Positions 54,501-64,000 of a DNA stretch of 64,000 nt are shown here, piece by piece. The stretch comes from Pyronema omphalodes (lineage: Eukaryota; Ascomycota; Pezizomycetes; Pezizales; Pyronemataceae). Both the position numbers and the translations under genes were made by a program. The notes beneath the pieces were generated by a model, which saw only the letters and a program-made list of their open reading frames with translations, was not told the DNA's origin and searched no databases. Within the stretch, counting starts at the first letter, position 1; every line of letters begins with the position of its first letter. The stretch covers positions 20,272 to 84,271 of the forward strand of contig JAJJXM010000113.1 in NCBI GenBank assembly GCA_024516155.1. The letters run 5' to 3'.

Positions 54501-55518
54501 ATCCCCACAGCCCCGAAACCCGAGACAGCGCACGACCACCTCCTACTCCTCGACAACCTCAGACGACGCCGCAATGTCATCTCGCCTACACGGACGGGTC
54601 GCAGACCGCGTCTGGCACCGGCGCCGGATACACCATCACCTCTGGACTACCCACCACCATCAACGCCATCGTACCTATGGGAGACACAGCTGAAGTGTTC
54701 GATGCAGAGGTGCGCGCAATTCAAGAATGCCTCTTAACGTGCTTGAAGTACATCGCTCGCCTCAACCTCCACAACCGTCGACTGCACATCTTTAGCGACA
54801 ACAAAGCGCGCTCCAACGTGCCTCACACCTCCGACGCGGCCCCGGCCAGGAAATAGCCCACACTATACACGAGACAGCCGAAGCCCTACTACAACACGAC
54901 GTCACAGTCACCCTCCACTGGATCCCCGGTCACTCCGACATACCTGGCAGCGATGCCGCAGACCGCCTGGCTAAACAAGCCACCGAATCCCTCCCCCGTG
55001 CGAATCTACCCATTACGCTCACCCGGCTACGCAAGAAAGCACGCGAAAAGACCGTTGCCGAGTGGACGCACTGGTACTCCTCCTCCGATCGACCACACAC
55101 ATACTCTGCCCCGCACCGGAGACGCATGGATCCCATCTACGTCGACAACCCCCGGTGGCTCTCTACCGCGATCCTTGGCCTTCGTACAGGACACGGATAC
55201 TTTCTGGACTGCCTGGCACACCCGCCGACAGACTCCTACCCATCGCGACGTTGTAGCTGCCCGCTACACCCCCCTCAGACCCCTCGGCACCTGCTCCTCA
55301 GCTGCCCAGACCACCAGGACGCCCGGACAACACTTCGACAGGATCTCAAACTCCACAGGAATTCCCGGATCAATTTGGACAACATCCTCTACACCCCCTC
55401 CGGCACAAAGGCTCTCTCTTCGTTTATCTCCGCGACAAAGGTCGCTACTTCGGTATGGGCTCATGCCAGGTTAAGTAGGACTCGCAGGCGAGACCACCCC
55501 CGTTTCATTGACAGCTAA
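51590..55518 (+). pseudogene. LINE-A ORF2, copy A3, many frameshifts
   Basis: Same domain order as A2: endonuclease (51590-52850), proline linker with a frame change near 52870, RT (52928 onward; YMDD codons at about 53636-53647), RNase H (YTDGS at about 54590) and C-terminal knuckle to FIDS at 55518. Single-base losses are visible at CCCCGCAGATG (52008), CCCAGACC (53253) and CTAATCAGG (53604), among others. It is too damaged to encode a replicase. Confidence 0.88.
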
Positions 55519-56150
55519 TAAGCAGCACCGCTTGACTTCTCCGCGCGTTGTAGATTCGTCGCTCTCTTTTGACTTCATGTATTCCTTTCATTTTCTTTGC
55601 TTTTCTGTTTCCTTTGTTATCGCGGGCGGAGGAGTAGGATAGGAGAAGACAGTGGAAGGAGAAGGGACCGGGGAAGGAAGGGGGGACGGGATTGCGCGAC
55701 GAGAGTTTTTCCTTTGATTATTTCCTTTCTTTTGTTTTGTTTTTAAGGGCGGAAGGGGTATACGGGATTGCAGAGGAGAGAGAGGCGCGATGGGAAGGGG
55801 CAGAGTGGGCCGGCGGAGGTTATTTTCTTTTTGTTCGTGGAGGAAATAAAGGGGGGGAAAAACGGCTAAAACATGGGAGGGGAAGGGTGGAGGAAAGAGA
55901 GGACACCCGGCGCGGTGGCCTCTGTGCGAACAGGGCACTGGAACAGCAGACGCGGTTGGACAACAAGACCAACGAAGTAATAGTGGGGACAGGACCACAA
56001 AATCACAGCCTAAGGGAGGATCAGCGGAGGTAGAGACGGGACTTTGTTTTGGTTTTTGCTTTTGACTTTCCATGTACTATAAACCTGTACCCTCGTCATA
56101 ACCAATAAGGTTGCATACGAGTAATGAATAAACAAACAAAAACAAACAAA
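55519..56150 (+). other. LINE-A3 3' UTR and tail
   Basis: No gene. Shared block from 55837, GTGGGGAC at about 55985, terminal hairpin and CAAA tail. Confidence 0.8.
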
Positions 56151-56788
56151 CAGAGTGATCCTTTTCGAATGCAGACCGAAGGAGGGGGAGGGGAAGAGGA
56201 AAGGAGGTACGGAAATGGATCCGGGATGGTGCACAGAAGGATCCTTTTCGAATGTAGGCCTATGGAGACGATGAAGAGGAGGAAGACGAGGAGGAACAGG
56301 AAGGGACCTTCGATTGGATCGCATACGCCGCCAGAGGATCGCTACGGGTTGTGCAATATGACTCCGTTCAGGTTCCCTCATCCTCGAGTTCAGCCAACTC
56401 GCAACGGCAGGAACCCACCCCGTGCTCAGCGAGTGATATTGTTCCAATCGAATATCATGATTTCCTGCACGTATTTGATAAGGAAGAGGTTTCGGGGCGA
56501 CCCCCACACCGCCATCACGACCATCGGATTCCGTTGGTGACGGGAGGTGTTCCGCCATTCGAACCCCTTCGCGCATTGGACCAGGGAAGGCTGAGGACTG
56601 AGAGGTGAAAGAGTACTTGGACACTAGTCTTGAGAAGGGATGGATAGGCCGCTCAACATCACCGGCGGGGGCCCGATACACTTTGTAACAAAGAAAGATG
56701 GCACACTGGGACTCTGTGTGGACTATCGAGGACTCTACGGCTGCCCCATCAACGACCCCCCCTAAGACCACCAAACTCAATCCCCACC
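56151..56788 (+). pseudogene. Gypsy-3 repeat region end and RT N-terminus
   Basis: After the A3 duplication the charged repeat continues briefly. Frames with small shifts then read [56 protein letters not shown] and LCVDYRGL. This is the start of a Gypsy RT. The catalytic core is missing because LINE C2 follows at 56789. Confidence 0.82.
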
Positions 56789-57349
56789 AAGGAACACCAC
56801 CCAGCAAAGAGCGACCCCCCCCTGCCTTTTCAACAACCACGCCGAAATCGCAAGATTTTATCGCAGATTATTGTTCGGCAGCCCCGAATTACCTATTCGC
56901 AGCCTTTCCAGACCAGGCTCTGTGTATTTCGTTCAGTTTTCATCGAAACAGAGTTTTCAGGCCCCTGAGAAAAGCCCCGCGAACAGGTTCCATCAACACC
57001 GCCCCCACACACATCAAAAACCATCATCCTAATCGCGGATTCCTTGTCGCTACCGCAAAAACAACTTATTCCGAGACTCCGATGCCTACCCGATCCTCCG
57101 CTGTTGAGAAACAGCCCCTCCCCCCGACAAAGCACCTCCTCGGGCGCTCGCCAAGAAACAACGCGCTAACGCGGAGCTGCAACAGTCTGACGTGTCCGAC
57201 ACGGAAATGCACGTAGACACGTGCTCTGACGTCAGCGAGGACTCTCGCGACGACGACGCGTCTTCCCGCGGGACTCCCCCACGCCTGCCACCCGCAACAA
57301 CGCCAACCCCATCCCCAAGACCCCCCATAATAAGAAAACCCTACCGGAC
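56789..57349 (+). promoter_or_regulatory. LINE-C 5' leader and damaged ORF1 N-terminus
   Basis: 5' terminus with C-run at about 56815. Further on, out-of-frame segments such as ELQQSDVSDTEMHVDTCSD look like a frameshifted acidic ORF1 N-terminus. Confidence 0.5.
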
Positions 57350-58972
57350 GTGAACTGCGACACCCCCGACCCTATCATCAACAATGACCCCCGTTACACC
57401 GTCCACAACACCACCGGCAAAAATAACAAATGCCAAGCCACATCCACCGCGCACTCCGTGACACACATCGCCGCCGATTCCACTTCTGTTGTAGCCGGAA
57501 TCAAACGCACCCAACTTACTGCCGACACCTCCATTGATGATTCCCCCTTGACCCTCGAGCACCTATCTAACACCGTCAACACCGCCACGGACATGTTCCG
57601 ACACGCAGACAGAGCCACAAACGACAGAATCTCCCAGGCGTTCCGATCTATCCACAAGTACCAATCCACAATCCGTGCCGTTCACGATCTTCTGTCCCGT
57701 ATCGCCCCCTTCATACTCCCCAACGAAGACATTTCAGCCCTCCTTTCCCCCATCGAATCCTCCACCCCCGAGAACTCAACTATCCCCGCTCCACCTCCCC
57801 CCGAATCCAACGACCTCCCTTCTATTCATGCACCCCCCCCGCTCCCTGCCCCTCCCCCAAGGAACTTGCCTACTGGAAACAGCGCTGTCTTGAAGCTGAG
57901 AACGAGCTCAAGAAACACAAGATCCCCCTCCCCGTCCACGCCCCCCGCCCGATCCGAAGCCCTCAACCCATGGCAAGAAGAAGGACCCGCAAAGAAAAGG
58001 TTGTTCCCCGGTGCCCCCCCACGCCTCCTAAACAGACCCCTAAGCCTGCCAAAGCCCAAAAGAAACCTCCCCCAGCCCCAGAGACATCATCATCCCCTGC
58101 CCAGACCCCGCTCCCTGCCAGATAGCGCGAAAGCGGCCATCGGTCTCTCCATCACCGCTGCCCTGCGAGAAACAAAGGTTCCCGACCACATCTCCATCAT
58201 GACGGTCAAACGCAACATGCAAGGAAACCTCATGCTCACCCCCCCTCCGCAAACCTCTCCCGAAGAACTGACCCCCCACCTGCCCCTGATCCTCGAAGAC
58301 GCCCGACGTGTACATCCCTCTTTGCTCCCCCCTAGGCTCAACGAAAAGTGGTACAAACTGGCTGTCCACGGTATCCCGACCGACTTTTTCCCAGAGACCG
58401 AGGAAGGCATGACACGCCGGAAGAATGAGATCGAACGCAATCACAACGTCAACCTTACGCAGCTACCACGCTACATGTCACACCCAGAGAAGAGGGCTGG
58501 CAAGTCAGCATCGAGCGTAATGATAGCCCTCCGATCTAGTGACAAATCTAACACCCTGAAACGCACGAAAGTTGTCGTGCTCTTCGAACCCCGCCGGGTG
58601 ACTGAGTTCTTCTCAGCCCGCTCCATTGACCAGTGCTGCAGATGTCAAAAGTTCGGCCACCACCACGCCACCTGCGCCGCCGATAACGGTCCCGTCTGGG
58701 CCATCTGCGCCCTAACCCACCCGACCGAGTACCACCCATGCGCAGCCTGCCCCTCACTTACGGGTCGCAAATGCATCCACACCGTATACAAGTGCATCAA
58801 CTGCGCCGACGCTGGCCTTCGCGACACCCAACACGCCGCCTACAGTACCCAGTGCCCCATCAAGGTGAACACTGTCCGAGAGGCATGGCTGAAGACCCGA
58901 CCCGACGATACCCAGAACGCCATCTCCACGGAGACCAACCCCATCACAGATACTACCATGACCGCTGAATAA
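57350..58972 (+). pseudogene. LINE-C ORF1, copy C2, N-terminally damaged
   Basis: 540 codons open without a stop. The first codon here is GTG and the natural start probably lies upstream in a frameshifted segment. Shows FRHADRATN, QAFRSIHKYQ, a P-rich centre, WYKLAVHGIPTD and zinc-knuckle units starting CCRCQKFGHHHATC. The second unit has WAICALTHPTEYHPC, where W replaces the first cysteine. The stop TAA lies in CTGAATAA; the ORF2 ATG has become CTG. Confidence 0.78.
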
Positions 58973-61423
58973 TAAGTACAACTCATCAGCGGCGACCCTC
59001 CGGATCATATCACATGACCTGAACCGCAGCACCACCGCCCTCACAACGCTGTTGAACACAGCAAACGTAAACACAGACATCATTCTCGTCCAAGAGGTGA
59101 ATGTCAAAGATCCCAAGTTTGTATTCACACACCCTGATTTGTTTTGCTTCTTCCCCCTCATGCCGACCATAAGGTCAACCGCACCGCCGCGTATGTCTCC
59201 CGGCTCAATCCCCACGTCCGTGTCACGCCCAGACCGGATGTCAGCGGAGACCCCGACCTCCAGGTCCTAGAGGTCAGCACCGACCTTATCCCGTCTTTTT
59301 ACCTTCTCAACGTCTATAACAAACGTGACCCCAATACCAGAACCTACACCATCCCCCGCGCGCTCACCCCCCTTACCCTCCCTCGTCGATGCGTTATCAC
59401 AGGGGATCTCAACTCCCATCATCCTCTGTGGAACTCCCACACGCGCAGAAAACACGGGCCGACGAGATCGTCAAACTGCTGGAATCACATAACTGGCGGC
59501 TGGTGAACGTCCCAGACGTCCCAACCCACCAATACAAGGACGGCACAGGCTCGTCGGTTCTGGACCTAACCCTGGCTTCCCCATCGATGGCAAGGGAAAT
59601 AACAAACTGGGCCATCGACGACGGAATAGCCACAGGCACAGACCACGAGGTCATCCATTTTCAACTTAACTCTCTCCATCCAGACCACACGGCGGCCCCC
59701 CTCGCAACTACTTGTCTAAACTGGAACAAAACGGATTGGGATACGTTTACCAAGGAGCTCGAGCTCCTCGCGAAGGCCAGACACCCCTACTGGACACACC
59801 TCCGTGCCAACCCTTCCGCAAGCAACCTCGACGAATGGGCCGCCCTACTTCGCGACTCCATACAGAGTGCAGCGTCAAAAGCCACCCCGACCCTATCACC
59901 CACCCGCGCTCGAAAAGGTGGTGGACTGAGGAAATCCGCCACACCCGTCGTGAAATGACCACCGCCAGACGCCGATGGAAGCTCTCGACTGCCCACCCCC
60001 TCGACGAATACAAACGCCTCCGTAACAAACACTACCGGACAGTGCGCTACGCCAAAGACTCGCTGTCGAAGGAATACCTCGCAGCAGCGGAAGGCGCGGA
60101 CATCTGGGCGGCGTTTCGTTACACGAACCCCCGTCGCACCCAACTGACCCCGCCGGGCGAAGCCCTGGTCGGCGGCACAGAGAAACTGTGCGTTGACTTC
60201 GAGAGTAAGGTTGAAGCTTTTCAAGCGCTATTCCCTCCCCCCCCCCAACTACCCCCCACACCCATAATCCCCGCTCTTCCCCCGAAATCCCCTGGCACAC
60301 GTTCACCCCCGATGAAATTCCCACTGCTATTTTTACCTCTTCCCCGAAAAAAGCCCCTGGCCCTGACACCATCATGTTCGCATGCCTTAGAAAAGCATAC
60401 GACGCGATCCGCCACGCGTTCAACGCACTATACTTGGCGCTCGGCAAGCAAGGATACCACCCGAAGTGCTGGCGAGAAGCCACCACGGTGATCATCCCAA
60501 AGCCAAATAAGCCTGACTATAGCGCGGTGAAGGCATACCGACCGATCGCATTGCTTAACTGCATGGGAAAGGTTTTGGAAAATTTGATGGCGACGAGATC
60601 CAGCCTTATGGCGGACTCATATAACATCCTGCATGCAGATCAGATAGGCAGGCGCCCTAAACGCTCGGCTATCGACGCTGCGATCGCACTAACGCACGAA
60701 GTCGAAGCGAACGCTAGCCGTCGTCTAGTCACTTCTGCATTATTTTTAGACGTACGAGGCGCGTTCGACAACATGTCCTCGGACAGACTGCTCGCGGCGA
60801 TGCGCACACTAGGCTGCCCCCAAGCAGTGACCTCGTGGTGCTCGTCCTTCTTAAACGACCGCTCCATCACCCTCTCGTTCGACGGCAGAACAGACACCCA
60901 GCGACCAATCAGAACAGGCATCCCTCATGGCTCCCTGGCGTCCCCAATCCTTTCCTTATCTATCTCCGACCCCTCTTCGACACCCTTCAGAATGCCCACC
61001 CCACACTTTGGACGCCCAGCCACATGGACGACGTCGCCCTTGTTGCACACGGCCGCTCCAGAGAGGACAACGCCAGGGAACTAGAATCCGCCTTTCGAAC
61101 CGCCTTTCGCTGGGCGCAGCAGAACGCAGTAGCCTTCGATGACTCTAAGTCGGAGTTGCTATACTTTCACCACTCGCGCACCGACAATCTGACAGACGGA
61201 GTCAACGTCCGTCTTCCAAACGGCACGGTGGTGACCCCGGGAACAAGGGGAGGAAAAACAGACGTTGTTAGATGGATCGGGATTTACTTCGACAGAAAAC
61301 TGTCCTTTGTACATCATGTAACAATTAGACTAACGGCCACTGCTAGATCCCTCAACGCCCTCCGAAGCCTAGTGCGTCACGAGACAGGTTTGTCCCCTCA
61401 GCCACTGGTACCCTTTACATCGC
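58965..61423 (+). pseudogene. LINE-C ORF2, copy C2, broken and 3'-truncated
   Basis: Endonuclease (LVQEVN, TGDLNSHHPLW, GTDHEVI) with frame changes, one near 59145 and one near 59430. The C-rich linker (60235-60255) shifts the frame again. The RT has RRPKRSAIDAA and HMDD at 61021-61032, where the normally aromatic first residue of YMDD is histidine. RNase H is missing beyond the LINE-D junction. Confidence 0.85.
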
Positions 61424-61854
61424 GTGACACCACACAGCAACCGCTGACCCCCCCCTGCATTTTCAACAACAACCCAAAATTTCCCGGCTCTGCCGACGGA
61501 AAACGCATTATCGCACTGAGTTTACCCCGAATCCCGATTTCCAGGCCCGAATTCCCGTTTGCCGTTGAGTTTCAGCGGAAAAACGCGATTCTGGGACCTC
61601 CGGACCGGCCAACGGGCCTTTCCATCAACGCCGCCCCACCACCCGCCCTCCGATCATCATGCAAACCTCATATTTGGTTTCGGCACACCGAATTCCCCCC
61701 TCCCCAAATTCCCCTTTCGCCAGCAGCACTGGTTGTGGTGGACCCCAACATTTCCCCCCTTTCGGACCCCCTCTCTTCGCGAAAATTTTCTCTCGCTTAA
61801 CCAGAGCCTCTCACGTGACCCGTAGCCTTCGCTTACGGCGATCCCGATTTTGCG
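61424..61854 (+). promoter_or_regulatory. LINE-D 5' UTR
   Basis: No gene. Shared terminus, C-rich tracts and CACGTG at 61812-61817. The start-codon hairpin is degenerate compared with LINE-A. Confidence 0.55.
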
Positions 61855-63607
61855 ATGGACGCTAATTCGCCCCTCCCTCCGCCGACCCCCTCGCTTATGC
61901 AGGTACCAGTTGACACCTGCAGCCCTGCCACCCAAGTCCCGACAACCCCAAGACACCAATCATAGCCATCGACCCCACCTCTGCGATGTCCACCGACCCC
62001 CTCGCCCGCGCAGACGCCCCGCACGCAGGCACATCCTCCACCATCGCCCCCTCCCGCAGAAACACTTCCTCCTCTTCTACCCGCAACACCGCCCGCCTCA
62101 GCAGAATCTCCAAATCCGAAATTAACCTCCTCCGACGCACTGCCGGGGAAATGAGACGTGCCGCCATTGCTCACCTCGATAACAACCCCGCCATGCGCAA
62201 CCTCGACAACACCCCCGCCCTGCCAGACCCCATCGACATCGACTCCGACACCGACCTTGACGACGAAGAGGAATACGAATCAACACTCCAGCCAAGCGAC
62301 GAATTCCTCGCCACCATCGCCACCATGATCTCGAAAACCACCAATGACGCCCTCTGCCCTATAGTACAATCCATCGACACCATCAACAGACGACTCAACA
62401 AAATCACCAAACCCAGCCAACTTCCATCGCAACAGCCCCAGCACAGCCCCTCCCCGGACGGACAACCACTGCCACCCCACCCCGCGACGATCTCCAGCAT
62501 TGGAAGAAGCGATGCCGAATGCTGGAAGCCACCCTCCGACACCATAATATCCACCTACCGACGTCCCCCACCCCCCGCCGCCAGAACCCACCAGCAACGC
62601 ACAACCCAGCAGCACCTTGGACTGCGGAAACGCAGCAAACGACCTTCTCTCCTCTGACTACGCCCCTCGACGCACCCCGACTGCATGCCCAACCCCACGA
62701 CCACCCCGACCGCGCCCCCAATCCATCATCGTACCGTGCACCAACCCCTCTGAACTCAACGTGAACACCAGGGTTAACGTAGGAATCGCCATCAACACCA
62801 CGTTGGCTAAGTCCCGGGCTCCACCCCACATGGGGGTAACTACGATAAGACAGACCTCGACCGGGAACTTTATGCTAACCATGTCGGACAACACAACTGA
62901 GGCAGAGCTGATAGAGAACTTAGTTACGATACAGACAGCCACACAGACAGTCCACACCTCCCTATCCGAACCCCGCCTGAACCAGCGTTGGTACAAACTC
63001 GCCGTTCACGGCATCCCCACAGACCTATACCCCGACACCCCCGAGGGCATGCGCCTCCTCCAGGAAGAGATCGAACGCAACAACAGCCCTGTGACCCTAA
63101 TGCAACCTCCCCGCTATGACCAGTCCGGAGAAACGTGCATGTAAGAGCGCATCGAGTTTGGTAATTGCAGTGAAAACACCCGAAGAACTGGCACTTCTGA
63201 AGCGCAGAAAGGTCATGGTACTCTTTGAACCCCGAAGAATCACCGAATTCCACTCCGCGAGAAAGACCGACCAGTGTCGGCCATGCCTGCTCTTCGGCCA
63301 CCACCACTCCAACTGCACAGGAGATCGAGGACCAGTATGCGCCCTCTGCGGCCAGGACCACCCCACGGACGCCCACACATGCACTGAATGCCCCCAGAAA
63401 AAGGTAAAAAGCTGCGAACACACCCGATATCAGTGTGAAAACTGCGTAGACGAAGGCCTCGATGCGCACGACCACCCCGGGTTCAGCAAACAATGCCCAA
63501 CCCGAATCCGCATCCTTCGCGAAGCATGGGCAGCCTCACAGCAAACCGCCCCTGCCACCACAAACCCCAGCGACAAGGACACCAAGATGGTCGCCATGTA
63601 TAATTAA
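61855..63607 (+). pseudogene. LINE-D ORF1, three or more frameshifts
   Basis: MDANSPLPPPTPSLMQVP opens at 61855 and stops at about 61963. Homologous sequence continues in other frames at 61986-62657 (RADAPHAGTS, acidic DIDSDTDLDDEEEYES), 62617-63144 (WYKLAVHGIPTD) and 63116-63607. The knuckles are CRPCLLFGHHHSNC, CALCGQDHPTDAHTC and a third unit. The domain order equals LINE-A ORF1. Confidence 0.83.
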
Positions 63608-64000
63608 TGCATTGGCAGAAACCGTCCGGATCATCTCTCACAACATGAACCGCCAGCGAACGGCACTTGACGCGCTTTTGAACAGCGCCTGTGATTCAGC
63701 AGACATTATTCTGCTACAAGAAATAAATATTACTGACCCTACATACGCCAAACTCACCCCTCTTTCACACTGGTAATACCACCGCGGGGAGGAAGGGACA
63801 CCAACAGGACAGCAGCCTACGACTAAACCAACCCATACCTCCGTGTATCCCAGCGCACCGAGGGTATGCGCCGACCCTGATCTGCAAGTCCTCGAGGTGG
63901 GCACAGACCTTATCCCGCTTCTTTTTGTTAAATATCCATAATGAACGACACCCTGATACCCAGCTATACACCCTCCCCCGCGCCTTACACCTCTTTCCCT
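63600..64000 (+). pseudogene. LINE-D ORF2, start of endonuclease, broken
   Basis: Reads VRIISHNMNRQRTALDALLN, then LLQEINITDPTY (catalytic E). The frame stops at 63776, and homologous sequence continues in other frames (YLRVSQR, DLQVLEVGTD). The ATG that overlaps the ORF1 stop in LINE-A is changed here. Confidence 0.78.

Larger units (their letters stand above)
47494..56150 (+). mobile_element. LINE A3, nearly full-length LINE-A with nested B4
   Basis: Starts about 40 bp inside the LINE-A 5' end (ATTTTGCGACAACAAC). It includes 5' UTR, ORF1 split by B4, ORF2, 3' UTR (55519-56100), an AACC-AATAA-GGTT hairpin (56100-56112) and a tail. Flanked by an 11-bp duplication that lies in one of the gypsy-3 repeats. 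Confidence 0.92.
45085..56788 (+). mobile_element. Gypsy-3, degenerate Ty3/Gypsy element
   Basis: Pieces in order: gag (45092-45977), protease (about 46013-46559), charged repeat region (47002-47493, 56151-56300), N-terminal RT (about 56430-56788). Interrupted by a LINE-A scrap and by LINE A3, each with a clear duplication, and ended by LINE C2. No LTR was recognised in the window. Confidence 0.85.
56789..61423 (+). mobile_element. LINE C2, 5'-complete, 3' end replaced by LINE-D
   Basis: 5' terminus ACACCACCCAGC then GCGACC and C-run, leader, ORF1 and ORF2 up to the post-RT region (RHETGLSPQPL). There the LINE-D 5' end begins in mid-gene. Supplies the 5' end missing from C1. Confidence 0.87.
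61424..64000 (+). mobile_element. LINE-D, diverged LINE-A relative, 3' end beyond window
   Basis: 5' terminus identical in plan to LINE-A (ACACCACACAGCAACCG, C-run). The leader is clearly homologous (CTCACGTGAC, GCGATGGACGCTAA), followed by ORF1 and the start of the ORF2 endonuclease. Inserted into C2. Confidence 0.87.

Noticed and set aside
1..64000. Strong RIP signature
   Set aside because: A few CGA-to-TGA type changes (346-348) exist, but most lesions are indels and GC-rich coding sequence is preserved. A dinucleotide index was not computed.

Overview
The window is wall-to-wall transposable elements from a repeat-rich eukaryotic genome. A filamentous fungus is the likeliest host: I/Tad1-like LINEs with an endonuclease-RT-RNase H ORF2, a chromodomain Ty3/Gypsy element and a scrap of Ty1/Copia. 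This is inference, and no host gene, rRNA, tRNA or CRISPR array was recognised. GC content stays moderate and there is no flood of C-to-T stop codons, so strong RIP is not evident.

Element families (names are mine). LINE-A is a two-ORF non-LTR element of about 6.7 kb: copies A1, A2, A3, host copy A0 and a 3' scrap. LINE-C is a related two-ORF family (C1, C2). LINE-D is a diverged LINE-A relative that runs off the right edge. LINE-E is a 1.8-kb element with one intact ORF1 and no ORF2. B elements are about 2 kb, carry a single coiled-coil ORF1-like gene and have the same kinds of 5' and 3' ends as LINE-A and LINE-C. They look like non-autonomous passengers of the LINE machinery. Gypsy-1, gypsy-2 and gypsy-3 are three distinct Ty3/Gypsy elements. 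Gypsy-2 has complete gag and pol genes.

Layout. 1-9.2 kb: LINE A1 (minus) joined to gypsy-1 (minus), which is split by B1 (13-bp target-site duplication, TSD). 9.2-31.0 kb: truncated B2, then a nest. LINE A0 (10396-11817 and 30835-31033) is split by full-length LINE A2 (11818-30821, 13-bp TSD). A2 is split in its 3' UTR by a 12.3-kb block (11948-24227) bounded by near-identical 1409-bp gypsy LTRs. That block holds gypsy-2 gag-pol, a third mosaic LTR with LINE-E inside it, and a Copia scrap. 31.0-38.1 kb: B fragment then LINE C1 (plus). 38.1-45.1 kb: B fragments in both orientations, a gypsy integrase scrap, a head-to-head pair of hybrid B/C tails, and a B copy split by a 1016-bp solo LTR (CCCTG duplication). 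45.1-56.8 kb: gypsy-3 (plus), split by a LINE-A 3' scrap and by LINE A3, which is itself split by B4 (14-bp TSD). 56.8-64.0 kb: LINE C2, truncated or interrupted by LINE-D.

How they work together. The autonomous LINEs supply endonuclease and reverse transcriptase. All LINE and B copies that retain their 3' end, except LINE-E, carry a common 3' block with AATAAA, a terminal AACC-loop-GGTT hairpin and a short A-rich repeat tail. This is the expected handle for trans-mobilisation of the B elements. Most genes are broken by single-base indels or stops. Apparently intact reading frames are A1 ORF1, LINE-E ORF1, and gypsy-2 gag and pol. B1 is open but has lost the family start codon.
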